Below, piece by piece: positions 1 through 9,767 of a stretch of DNA of 64,000 nt (position 1 is the stretch's first letter; each line of letters opens with the position of its first letter). The DNA lies in contig NW_006917097.1 in the NCBI RefSeq assembly GCF_000516985.1, positions 930,001 to 994,000 on the forward strand. Reading direction: 5' to 3'. Under the pieces are notes generated by a model. It saw only the letters and a list, made by a program, of their open reading frames with translations. It did not search any database and had not been told where the DNA came from. The translations under genes were made by a program, and so were the position numbers. Origin of the DNA: Pestalotiopsis fici W106-1. Lineage: Eukaryota; Ascomycota; Sordariomycetes; Amphisphaeriales; Sporocadaceae.

Positions 1-3000
1 TCTTCTTCCACTCTTGGATACCCAAGTATTATTGTATTAAATGCAAATTCGAGGTTCAGGTGGTTCGCCCATTGTTAGGCCTCATTAGGCTCGCAAGGCA
101 GTCTTGTGGTGTGGGACCATGTCAATGCCAGGGCGCCTATTCTTAGATTATGAGATCTGTCGGTCTACCGTCTTACACAGGTCCATAGGTAGCTAGGGTA
201 GTAGGTTGCGTTCAGTCTCTGCTCAAACTCATGCTTGGCCGGAGAGGGTCATGGCTTTTGAGCATTGATTGTGACCGGCGATTTTTGTATAATGAACAGG
301 CCATGAATCAATGCAGCAACAAATTATTGGCATGTCACGTCATGGCATTGAGTGAATGACTTTGCTGCTGTCTGCCATGCCATGCTCCATCCGACCTCGA
401 ACCTGAGGTCAGAATGCCTTGACATTGGCGCACATGTGCCACTTTGCCCGACCAACATGCCTGTTGTAAAGTAGACAAACATGACATCAAATTCGTAGTT
501 CCCGCTCGGTATTGCAGACATGTTATCGGGAGCAAAGGCGAAGAGGTCAATTAGGAGCCAATCTGTTACAGGACACACAATGCCAACGTTAGAGATCAAA
601 ATCGCTTAAATGTCAAGCTGCCCAAGCGCCGGTCCTTATTCTTGACATATCGCGCTAATCCCTCGAGCTAATTCAGGGTCCCTCGGGAAGGGGCGCTCGT
701 AGTTGCCGGAGACGGGCATACCGAACTCAGCCAAGTATCATGTTAGTCGCCCCTTGATATATATATCCTTTTCTTGTCGGTGTCCGTAGGCAGCTGAATA
801 CAAGCCCCGCTAGAAAGAAGGAAGGCTGTATTGATCTGAACAAGATGGTCTAAAATCTCGAGGGAAAGACCGCAGCCGACATGTTTTTTTTTTTTTTTGG
901 CTTCAAACAACAATTCCCAATGGCAATGGTCACTCTCTGTCGTGCGCCATCTGGAGAGTAAGAGAGAGCTGGGGTGCTTGGCCCCAGCACCCGATTAGGG
1001 CCTAATGACAAGGGGGAACGGATCGTTGCAGACCTTCCATCGGCCTCCTTGAAGGTGATTAGCTAGGAACCACAGGTGCATTCGTATCATCTATACGAGA
1101 GCTACTTTCGGTATCGGTTCAAACTACTGCCATTTGCTTCGTATCTTTTTTCAATCTTGCTGGTATCTTGTGGACTGCCTTATTGCCTCAAATGTACTTT
1201 ATACCTAGGCAATCTGAATGGAGAAGATGATTCTGTTGCCGTAGTCAAGACAGTAGTAGCAGCTGGCAGTAGTAGGGCGCGCCCCGCGTAAGCCAAAGCT
1301 CGACCTGAGATCTGCAATCATGGGGATCTAAAGATGAGATAATGGACCATCTTTATTCCCGTGGCATTGATTAATCTGCGGGTTGTGGGAGCTCTGGTGG
1401 CTTGCTACCCCATGCACACCGATCAAAGTACTAGTCCATGCAGATGTCGCTTTTGTTGGTGAAACCATTTCATCTTGTCCCCCAATCTGAGATCATTTGA
1501 CCCCATATCACGATGAGGTATTCATGCCACGACCACCCCTCGATGACCAAGGTATCAGTGTACAGCGAGTTAGCCGCACAAAGACAGCCAGCGGTACAGG
1601 ACATGGTTGACCTGCCTCTGCGCCTCAGCGATCGACGTGATATCTCCTCAATCTACCTCTTCATTGGCCGCAAAGAGGCTGGCTGACAGTACTTGGCAGC
1701 ATTTTTGGGCCAAATGCGGATGAAAGTGGGCTTTACAATGTCATTACGAGCACAGCAGCGCCCGAGGCGCCCCCTGCAGAAGCAGCTCGCCTCCACACTT
1801 GATCGTGAGATGCTGGCCTGCCTGCCTACCTGTGCTTCACAAGCTTCAAGCGCTGGCTACGTGAACACCAAGGTTTCACGGTCCTCAGATGGCTACTATT
1901 TGATAACCAATGCAGCACAAGTAAATCTTGTTGACGAATTAATAGTGCACACCAAGTCATACCACCTCTGTGGATCATAATATGGTATTGAGAAAACCTC
2001 CCCGCGTTTACCGGCGGCACTGCGTCTAGATAACGAGGATACACCAAGATACGGGCTTGAATAAACGCGCTGCTATCCGAAAACAAGATCAGAAATGGGT
2101 CAGAACAAAATTAGAGGCGGCAGTCGGCAACGCTAGTCTTGACATGCCGGTTTTGGATACTAGCAATTCAAGTAACTCTATTGTAGGAAAGAAACTTTGA
2201 AAGTAGTATCCGTAGCTCTGCATCTCTTGTCCTCGATGAATTACAGAGTACTACCCCCTGAAGACTGCATGCCTTTAAATCAAGCCTGCCCCCCAGTCGT
2301 GGAAAGACGGAGCGAGCAAAATAAACTGCATGGAGCCACGGATAGCATGATCCCCCTCGAACTCCGGTAGAAATTGTGGTCCATCGATTTCCTTTTTCCT
2401 GTCCAGGCCAGACAATATCAAGCGGGTTCGCAGATCATTGCCCCTTGCCCAGGACATCCATGGCCGGAGAGGTGCGGTGTATCATTTGGGCCGTCGTATC
2501 CGCGACAGTTACACAGGCACAGACAGAGTTCTTTCCTTTTGATCTTATCCCAGTGATACGCAAAAAGGACATGGTGAGCAGTCTTGGCTGTCAGACGAGA
2601 CATTGAAAGTGATTGGTGTCCATTAATTACACTTGCTCTCTCCCCAGATTTTGCCCAACGAACACTGGGCACGGGCACGACCCAACTGCCTAGGAGCAGT
2701 CATTGGCTCCATGACCCTCCAACTTTGCACCAATGATAAAAGAGCCTCAAATGCACCGTGGTCTCGATGTTCCAGCCGAGTCCAGGCTCGCCGATCATTT
2801 CACATTTTCCATGGGCGGCTGGCGGTTAGGCGCTGTGGGCCCGTAGTTCAACCGACTCTCGGAGGTTTCAGGCTCGGCGAGCTTGATGTGTCCGAGACCC
2901 AGTCTCGCCAGTCGTTCCATGCTTGGCATACCGACATTGCCGAATGCATCGGATACCGGGACATCAAGACCGGACCAAGTAGAACTGTCAAGTGGTTTAG

Positions 3001-3960
3001 ATGGCTGCTTGCACGGATTTAGGCCCGGGCGGATCGGTAATGACACTCGCAAACCTGCTCAAGAATGTTTGTAGCGAGCAAAAACATTACAGCTTCAACC
3101 CGAATAAATAAGGTCTGGCATCTCTGCTCGATGAGAATTGCTGCCACCAGAAAACAAACTCAACGATGATATGATATTCAAACATTTGGCAGCTCGAAAT
3201 GAAGTGATTGGTCGCGGAATACCTTGATATCGACGGCCGCTTTGCCAAGTTTTGTGGACAGAGAGAATGACCCGTGAAAACAAACCTAGCTCTGTTGGCC
3301 TTCTCTGCTTCTTTTCCTCATATACTGCATCTCCAGCTTCTTCTTCTTCTTATTTCCTTTTCTTCTTCAAGGCAAGTCACAATTGAAAATATATGGTCAC
3401 TCTTGACAAGAGTATCGAGCCTCTGTATCTCTTGTCCCATCGCCAATGACACTATCACGAGACATATTGTAGTACGGCGGACAATCTGCCAACTGATGTT
3501 CGAAACAAAGAGCTTCTTGTTATATCATAGACCACTGATTTCAGAGAGTATTCCGTGCAGAATTTAGACTCGTCCAAAGAGCCAATAACCGACTACCTCC
3601 TGCACTATACTCGGGCTACCGAGTGTCAAATCCAAAGAGAGCAAGTGCACGAATAGTGCGACCAAGCCTTCGGATCCGAAAAGTGGATCATAATGTTTAG
3701 TGATTGGTGCCAAGGTCAGCGGCCTCAACGCTTTGCTGGATAGTAACATGGATAGTCAGGTAGCGACCATGACGAGTCCCCAACATTACAGATTGGAGCT
3801 CGAAAAAAATCTCCGGTCGATGAAGCAAAGTCCGGTTGCAAATCGCCGTGTAGGCATTGATAAGAGTGAGATGATCCTGCAGGATTCCTTTAATTGACCA
3901 GCCTATCCTTTCTTCTGTTCGTCTCAATTATTAAATAATCATCCGTCCTCGTCTTTTATA
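1..3960. other. Gene-poor left flank, no supported gene
   Basis: All six frames contain only short open stretches, mostly lacking an ATG start, and overlapping on both strands. The longest (2633-3022 plus strand, opposed by 2795-3052 minus strand) resembles no family I know and has no clear splice structure. There is a short T-run near 880-898 and a pyrimidine-rich stretch near 3300-3370. I see no tRNA, transposase motif or terminal repeats. It could hold non-coding RNA or a decayed gene, but nothing in the sequence proves it. Confidence 0.5.
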
Positions 3961-4812
3961 ATGGCAGAGTCAAAAGGACTACCGGGCTTTACAAAGCTGA
4001 GCGAACTGGTATACGTACGGCCGGGGACCAAGAGCGACAATGCGGCAACCAAATCAACAGATCCCACGACGATTCTCATATACGCCTGGGGAGACGCCCT
4101 TCCCAAGCACCTTCACAAATACATTCTAGGCTATCTGCTACTATACCCCAGCGCGCAGATCATCTTGATCATGGGACCCATGCTGCGGCTCTTTTATCAG
4201 ACGCCGGAACAAAGATCACAGAGGATGGAAGTTGTACTCGGCGCGCTCGCCGGAGCTGATGAGCGGGTACTCGTCCATGCCATGTCCAACACTGGAGGCA
4301 TGAACTATGCGTCGACTCTGCACGCATACAGCAGTCTCAACCCAGAAAAAGCACTGCCTCACGTTTTATCCATTTTCGACTCGACGCCCGGCAGTCCGTT
4401 GCTCAGGTCCAATATCGGCCCGTGGTCCCGCGCCATGGCCATTGGCGCCGCCTCGTGGTTTCCAGGTCCTCTGGTTATCCCGCAATTCATCAGTGCGCTC
4501 TTCTTGCTAGTCAGCCACGGTATCCTTTGGCTCCGCGGAATCCCCAGCCCTGCCGTCTTTAGTTGCAAGATCATTAATGATCCCGAGTTCGAGAGCGTCA
4601 AGACCCCGAGGATACATTTGTACGGCACGGGGGACGATATTATACCGTGGGAGGCAGTAGAGGATCATGCAGCTAGTGCAAAGCAGATTGGTTACCAGGT
4701 GGACCTGGAGAGATTTGAAAACTCGCCTCACGTTGGGCACATGCGGACAGATCCTGAAAAGTATTGGAGCGCAGTGAAGGAGGCATGGCTCAACGCTGTC
4801 GAAAAGCAATGA
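3961..4812 (+). CDS. DUF829/TMEM53-family alpha/beta-hydrolase-like protein (PaxU-like)
   Basis: This is an intronless 283-residue protein of the DUF829 family, which includes TMEM53 and the fungal PaxU proteins named after indole-diterpene clusters. The fold is an alpha/beta hydrolase. A beta strand (TTILIYAWGD, about 36-45) opens the domain. The usual nucleophile elbow appears as HAMSNTGG, with Ser109. A late acid lies in YGTGDDIIPW (Asp225/226), and the SPHVGH segment gives candidate catalytic His257 or His260. Residues about 170-190 are strongly hydrophobic and may be a membrane-associated helix. The biochemical function of the family is not settled. No prenyltransferase or terpene cyclase lies nearby, so the PaxU resemblance should not be read as a diterpene cluster. 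The ATG follows a T-rich leader and is the first in frame. Confidence 0.85.
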   Translation: MAESKGLPGFTKLSELVYVRPGTKSDNAATKSTDPTTILIYAWGDALPKHLHKYILGYLLLYPSAQIILIMGPMLRLFYQTPEQRSQRMEVVLGALAGADERVLVHAMSNTGGMNYASTLHAYSSLNPEKALPHVLSIFDSTPGSPLLRSNIGPWSRAMAIGAASWFPGPLVIPQFISALFLLVSHGILWLRGIPSPAVFSCKIINDPEFESVKTPRIHLYGTGDDIIPWEAVEDHAASAKQIGYQVDLERFENSPHVGHMRTDPEKYWSAVKEAWLNAVEKQ

Positions 4813-5434
4813 GGTAGATCGAAACGCGCTCGTGTTGGCAAGGCAAGGTCTAATGAGTATCTGGGGTCATGTTTGATTGATCGTAGTTTACCATCACGAG
4901 CCCTTGATTGACTGCATTGGATGCAATCACAACTTCATGGTCAAGCGAACATGGCAAGGACGAATCATGACATGATCAAGCGATGATATCAAGGAACAAA
5001 GTACGTTTCCTCAGTGATTCATGTTCATCTACACAAGCTTGACAATTTGGTGATTTTTTTTGTGTTGGACGCGACTTTTTGGACGGGTGACATTTTGGGT
5101 TTGTTGCTGTAGCAGTGTCGGATCTGCAATAATTCCTTTTTGTCTTTGTCCCCTGGTCTTGGCACGAAACACCAAATCGCCTTTATCCGCCAAAGCCCCT
5201 TATTGAGCGACATGATCCTTTTTTTTTCATGACCTCGGAAAACGTGAATCGCACCTTTTTGGCCTTTTTTTCTTGAGTGGCAATCGACAAAGACGAGCGT
5301 GAACAAGCATCCTTTCGACCTTGGGTTGCTGGAAGATTGCATAAATTGTACAGCCTCCAAGGAACCGGCTGGAGCCTTGACCTCCAGGAATATACCTGCA
5401 TCATCTGAATAAATAATCAAAAACCATTGCAGTC
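4813..5434. other. Intergenic; no gene seen
   Basis: This holds the 3' flank of the DUF829 gene and the leader of the next gene. It is T/A-rich with several homopolymer runs (for example 5055-5062 and 5219-5227). A long minus-strand open stretch here lacks an ATG and is not credible. Confidence 0.5.
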
Positions 5435-6274
5435 ATGACCGAGAACCATGAAGAGATCAGATCCGATCCACCATATCAGAATGGCGAGTTGACGCAACTG
5501 AAATTGATTACACGCCAAGACGGCCACCGCGCACCACCGGCGTCGGACTGGATAACAGACGAGGAACTCTGGTTCATGGACTGGGCGTTTCGCGACACAG
5601 TCAGAGAATTATTGAGCGAAGGCGCCAAGTTTGAGCTCAGAAGATTTGAAGGAACGCCAAACTTTCCGCCACTGCTTTTACAAAAGGGCTATGGCATTGC
5701 TCTATGTGCGCGAAGATCCAAAGCTTTGCGAGACGTTGGCCCTATGCGCTTCAACTTTGGTAAAGACGATGTATTTGTTAAGAAATTGTGCAATCTGGCC
5801 AATGATGTCAGGAAGGCTAGCTTTCGACATGGCGACCTCATCTGGACCATCCGAATCACTACCTTTTTCGCACAACGACCGCCGACCAATGCACCGAAAT
5901 GGTGGAGGACAGGAGCCGAGTTGGACCGCGAGGAATGCGAATTCTCTGTGGCGGCGGAAGACGTTTCTAAAGCTACACCAAATGGGTGTGGTGGGAAAAC
6001 ATCATTGACACCTTTGCCGCACACACGAAAATGCAGCTCTGAAGATATCCATGGCTACAATGATTCCCGGTCCACCAGTGGTGCCAGCATAGCAAGTCCT
6101 ACGCCTTCACGTTTATCACACCGACCGCGAGAGTCACTATCGCGTCTATCACCACCAAGTCGAAGAACATCGAGCGCTCTACATACTCGCTTGGACAGTG
6201 GACCAACCGGCGGGAGGCAAAGTCTGGATAAACCGAGACCGACGGAAAGGCCAAGATGGCGGCCAGCTGGGTGA
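5435..6274 (+). CDS. Hypothetical protein with one divergent copy of a local ~90-residue module
   Basis: I do not recognise this 279-residue protein. Residues about 42-150 form a compact region that looks like a divergent copy of the module in the next two genes. It starts with an amphipathic helix (ELWFMDWAFRDTVRELL), continues through a strand-rich middle (KGYGIALCARRS), and ends with a helix plus DLIWTIRITTFFAQRPP, which parallels DICGLSAYFDEVPP in the 7633 gene. From about residue 185 the protein is low complexity, rich in Ser, Arg and Pro, and probably disordered. No signal peptide or membrane segment is visible. The ATG at 5435 opens the frame and no intron is needed. The kinship is by eye and weaker here than between the other copies. 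Confidence 0.6.
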   Translation: MTENHEEIRSDPPYQNGELTQLKLITRQDGHRAPPASDWITDEELWFMDWAFRDTVRELLSEGAKFELRRFEGTPNFPPLLLQKGYGIALCARRSKALRDVGPMRFNFGKDDVFVKKLCNLANDVRKASFRHGDLIWTIRITTFFAQRPPTNAPKWWRTGAELDREECEFSVAAEDVSKATPNGCGGKTSLTPLPHTRKCSSEDIHGYNDSRSTSGASIASPTPSRLSHRPRESLSRLSPPSRRTSSALHTRLDSGPTGGRQSLDKPRPTERPRWRPAG

Positions 6275-6870
6275 ATATGATTTGGAGGTACATAATTTTC
6301 TATGAACAAAGGTGTAACCAGAGTTGTTTTATTCAATTTTCTATTATAGTGAAGCCAAGGCAATGGGGTTTGTGAGAAACGTGTGTGCGGCGAGACCATG
6401 CAGGCCCAAGTAACATTCATATGAGTATATGCCTAGTAACCATACTCTTGCTTCAAGGATGGAGTTTCCCCAATCTAGATTGGTGTTGAGAGATGGGTCT
6501 TGAAACGTGTGCCAAGTAGTAGTCGAATTCCGAAGGACCAAGGCTTTGTTTTTTTGGCGAGTCTGATATGCATGCCCGGGCATGTTGACAGCGCAACTTC
6601 ACATGTTCCAGTATGGAGCAGCAGACGCCTACTTGCTAAACGTCAAGTTGAAGGACTCTTTGACGACAACGCCATAGAAATAAGAGAAAAGCCCTTTGTT
6701 CGAATTCTTTGATCTCCAATATCAAACAGCTCTTTAGAGTATAATGGATACATGGGTATATATGCTTTATACTGCCGACCCCTGAATCATGTCTCTTCCG
6801 GATCAAGAAAGTATATCAAAAAGTTTGTTCGTCAATCTATTCTTGGCAGCATCATTCCGCGAGTAAAGCC
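6275..6870. other. Intergenic; no gene seen
   Basis: This is AT-rich spacer between two genes of the module family. It contains short open frames on both strands with no recognisable protein. Confidence 0.45.
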
Positions 6871-7203
6871 ATGACGGCCCGAAGACAGTGCCTCGAGGCA
6901 TTCGACATGCTGCTGGACAGCCGGGATGAGCTCCGTTTCCAGATTAGTAAAAAGACTGGAAAGTACGAGTGCATGGTTCACTTTGACAATGGCATCTATA
7001 TGCACTTTATCAGCACGCGCGAGGGGGTGCTAACCGTGGATCTACGGCGGCGGGGCATGATTGATGCGCTACGGGATATGGCGAAATATGATGGCATTGA
7101 CGGCAGAACAATGGCATACGGAGTGGCTGCGTACTTTGGTGTCGAGGAGGGCCCGGGGGGAGGAAGCAGTTGTCGTGCCGAGAGAAGACATCGAGAACGA
7201 TGA
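6871..7203 (+). CDS. Small single-module hypothetical protein, possibly frameshifted at its 3' end
   Basis: The open frame encodes 110 residues. Residues 1-95 are one copy of the local module: an N-terminal helix (CLEAFDMLLDSRDELRF), a middle segment ending in LTVDLRRRG, and a terminal helix and strand (DALRDMAKY, then VAAYFGVEEGP). The matching parts of the 7633 gene are KEAAKQGMDG and LSAYFDEVPP. After the module the frame enters a GC-rich tail that stops quickly. One base away in the six-G run at about 7155-7160, another frame reads through an acidic stretch (EDIENDEFW) and stays open to 7300. This suggests a one-base indel, either a real mutation or a sequencing error. The function is unknown. 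Confidence 0.55.
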   Translation: MTARRQCLEAFDMLLDSRDELRFQISKKTGKYECMVHFDNGIYMHFISTREGVLTVDLRRRGMIDALRDMAKYDGIDGRTMAYGVAAYFGVEEGPGGGSSCRAERRHRER

Positions 7204-7632
7204 GTTTTGGATGACATTGGTTGAATATACAGGAGTAAGCTTGATCAAACCTTGGAATCAGCGTACGATGTCATCTAGACACAAAACGTTGTTATTATGA
7301 ATCGGTCATACACGTCTTGTATGAGTATTTTCGTCCATCAATCGGCTACGCTTGGAAGGATGAACCAGAGCCGCCTTGTGAATAAGGGAAAATGCTGGCA
7401 TAGAGTGGTAACATGATTCACACTCTGAGTGAAGGGATCTGTTATTGAGTTCACCAATCACTTGATGATGGCTCTGTGATTAATTGTTTCGCGCATCCCT
7501 CAATCTAGATATAAATACAGTCCTCTCAAAACTCCTTGACCAAAGTGACTACATTCAGACAGAAACTCTTCATCGAGTCAACTACTATACCCTGTATACA
7601 CTGCCAATTATATAATTTCATCGTCAAACAAA
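7204..7632. other. Intergenic and promoter of the two-module gene
   Basis: The first ~95 bases may be the displaced end of the preceding gene. The rest is an AT-rich promoter and leader containing a TATA box at 7510. Confidence 0.5.
7510..7517 (+). promoter_or_regulatory. TATA box of the two-module gene
   Basis: TATAAATA lies 116 bases upstream of the ATG at 7633. This is a plausible distance for a fungal promoter with a leader of about 80 nt. Confidence 0.45.
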
Positions 7633-8460
7633 ATGACAAGACTCCGCACAACTTCTCCTGCCCCTGATCCCACGTACATCGAAGCACTTTTCTGCATACG
7701 CGAGGCCATGCCGGTTATCAACCTCCCACAGAACGGAACACGGAATCTATGGGAAATGAAAATCCCGACTCACTTGGGTATTTCCTTGATTCTACAAAGC
7801 AAATGCTTCAACTGCAGTTGCGTCAATATACTTACCGGCCCCTTTGCTGAAAGACTTGAGCTTCTCGCAGTCAAGATAGGAGCGGATTCCTTTACCCACT
7901 TTGACGGAGTCTTGGCCATGTTTAGTTCAGGGCCTCTCCGTGTCGGCAATTCCCACAGAAGGCCAGGATTTCAGCATCTTGAAAATGAATATCATCAGTA
8001 TGAGTACATTCCTGGCTACATGGCAGATCCTCCCACAGCCCGATGCGTGCAAGCACTAGAATGTATTCAAAGAGCATGGGGGAGCATTTACCTCTCGAAA
8101 GACCCGGGATCAGGCCGTATGATTAGCAAATTGCGTTGTACATGCAGCAATGGCGAGGTATGGTTGTTTATCAAAGCAACCCGCCCTGGAGTCGTTTACG
8201 CTGATCTAGATGGTCCGGGACTTTTCCCCGGCGCCCTCAAAGAGGCTGCAAAACAAGGAATGGACGGCTCGGTTGATATCTGCGGACTCTCGGCTTACTT
8301 TGACGAGGTACCCCCGGATTATGAGACTCGCTTTTATCCGGAAGAGCAGTCTCCTGCCCCTAGTTTCAGTTCCTTTTCAAGCTGGTCACAGGTGACGGAC
8401 TCGGACTTGAGTTTGCCCTCACCAGCAATGGACTATCGGCAAGACCACGGTTACTATTAG
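7633..8460 (+). CDS. Hypothetical protein with two tandem copies of the local module
   Basis: This is an intronless 275-residue protein I cannot assign to a named family. It appears internally duplicated. Copy 1 spans about residues 16-102 and copy 2 about 138-228. Both start with a helix around an A-L-x-C-I core (EALFCIREA and QALECIQRA), have a Cys-containing strand region, then GPFAERLELLAVKIGAD or GPGLFPGALKEAAKQGMD, and end in a D-x-x-G-[VL] strand followed by an aromatic (HFDGVLAMF and DICGLSAYF). A linker of about 35 residues joins them, and a Ser-rich tail follows. No signal peptide or transmembrane segment is seen. The upstream genes at 6871 and 5435 carry related single copies, so this is a small clustered family. 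Confidence 0.65.
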   Translation: MTRLRTTSPAPDPTYIEALFCIREAMPVINLPQNGTRNLWEMKIPTHLGISLILQSKCFNCSCVNILTGPFAERLELLAVKIGADSFTHFDGVLAMFSSGPLRVGNSHRRPGFQHLENEYHQYEYIPGYMADPPTARCVQALECIQRAWGSIYLSKDPGSGRMISKLRCTCSNGEVWLFIKATRPGVVYADLDGPGLFPGALKEAAKQGMDGSVDICGLSAYFDEVPPDYETRFYPEEQSPAPSFSSFSSWSQVTDSDLSLPSPAMDYRQDHGYY

Positions 8461-8693
8461 GATCGCTACACTGGAGAAACTGGCACAATATTGGCAATGA
8501 AGAAGAGGATGATGAGCCGGGTTGCTTTTGTCACTACGCGCTTAGGAGGAAACGTCGAGGGTCATAACACGAGGCAAACAAGTCTAGAGCATCCCGCACA
8601 AGATGGGCGACTTGTGAAAGCAATGAATATTCGAGATAATGAAAGACGGCAATATAAATAGCATGAATAAGAATTTATAATTATGGGGTATCT

Positions 8694-9767
8694 TTATGCA
8701 TCAAAAGGCTTGATGACCACCTTTTCACCGCTCACTCCCTCCTTGTTCTTCTTGAGCGCCGTCTCCAGAGCTGGCAGACCACCGGGGATGACCAGGGGAC
8801 GGTTGGGTTTGAAGAGGCCCTTGGCAATCCAGCCGTCCTCGCCACCGAGGCTCTTCATCAACGGCTCGCTGAGGTATCGGAGCTCGGGCTTGGCGCCCAT
8901 GCCGAGCACGGGCTTGACCGACGTCTTTGGCTCCTGCGACTCGCCCTGCTTGTTGGCGTCGTCGGCATTCGTCTGCACGGCATAGACGTGGGTGTTTTCC
9001 GTCTTGGTGGCCTGGATGACCTTGACGCCGAGGAGCAGGGTGTCCTTGCCGGAGATGGCGTCAAAGACACAGTCCAGAGGCAGGTCGCCAACGGCGGCGG
9101 CAAAGTCCTCGGGCGTCGACTGCTTGGAGCGGTCAAGGACAATGTCGGCACCCAGGCTCTTGAGGTGCTCAATGTGGCCGGCGCTCGAGTTGGTGATGAT
9201 CTTGGAGAAGCCCGAGAGCTTGGCCATCTGGATGGCGTACTGGCCAACGGACGAGCTGCCGCCGAGGACGACAATGGCCTTGCCCTTGCCCGCCTCGCTA
9301 CCTCCCTGCTCCCAGGGTGCGGTCAGACCGCGGCCGCTGGCCTTGTCATAGAGCGCAACGACCACGGCAACGGTGGCGAGACTGATGCCGCCAGCCTGCT
9401 CATCGCTAATGTTCTTGGGCGTCTTGGCCACGAGAGCGGCGGGCATTTTGCAGTACTGCTGGAAAGTGCTAGAGTCATATCTTCCAATGATGCCCTGGAA
9501 AAAGACCCTGTCGCCCTCGGCGAAGCCAGTGACCTCGGGGCCTACAGCGGCGATCTCTCCGGCGGCATCGGAGCCGGCCACGGCCGGGAATTGCTGGAGG
9601 AAGACCTTGTAGTCACGAATCTTCCAGTCAACCGGGTTGATGGCGGTTGCGGTGATCTTGATGGCAACCTCTCCCTTCTCGAGGGGTGCCAAGGATCGGT
9701 CCGAGACGACGTTCAAGGCTCCAGCCTCGGGCATTACAGCTGCCTTGAAGGTTTCTGGTACGGCCAT
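8694..9767 (-). CDS. MDR-superfamily oxidoreductase, zinc-independent (ToxD/enoyl-reductase-like)
   Basis: This is a 357-residue NAD(P)H-dependent oxidoreductase of the medium-chain dehydrogenase/reductase superfamily. The N-terminal GroES-like domain has INPVDWK and then FPAVAGSDAAGEI. It lacks the Cys/His zinc ligands of alcohol dehydrogenases, as in quinone oxidoreductases and the fungal ToxD/trans-enoyl-reductase group. The Rossmann domain is marked by VVLGGSSSVGQYAIQMAK (about 165-185), followed by SLGADIVLDRS. The substrate cannot be read from the sequence. No polyketide synthase is adjacent, so a secondary-metabolite role is not supported. The gene is intronless and the ATG at 9767 starts the GroES domain in the normal place. 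A long open frame on the opposite strand is a compositional shadow. Confidence 0.9.
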   Translation of the reverse strand: MAVPETFKAAVMPEAGALNVVSDRSLAPLEKGEVAIKITATAINPVDWKIRDYKVFLQQFPAVAGSDAAGEIAAVGPEVTGFAEGDRVFFQGIIGRYDSSTFQQYCKMPAALVAKTPKNISDEQAGGISLATVAVVVALYDKASGRGLTAPWEQGGSEAGKGKAIVVLGGSSSVGQYAIQMAKLSGFSKIITNSSAGHIEHLKSLGADIVLDRSKQSTPEDFAAAVGDLPLDCVFDAISGKDTLLLGVKVIQATKTENTHVYAVQTNADDANKQGESQEPKTSVKPVLGMGAKPELRYLSEPLMKSLGGEDGWIAKGLFKPNRPLVIPGGLPALETALKKNKEGVSGEKVVIKPFDA

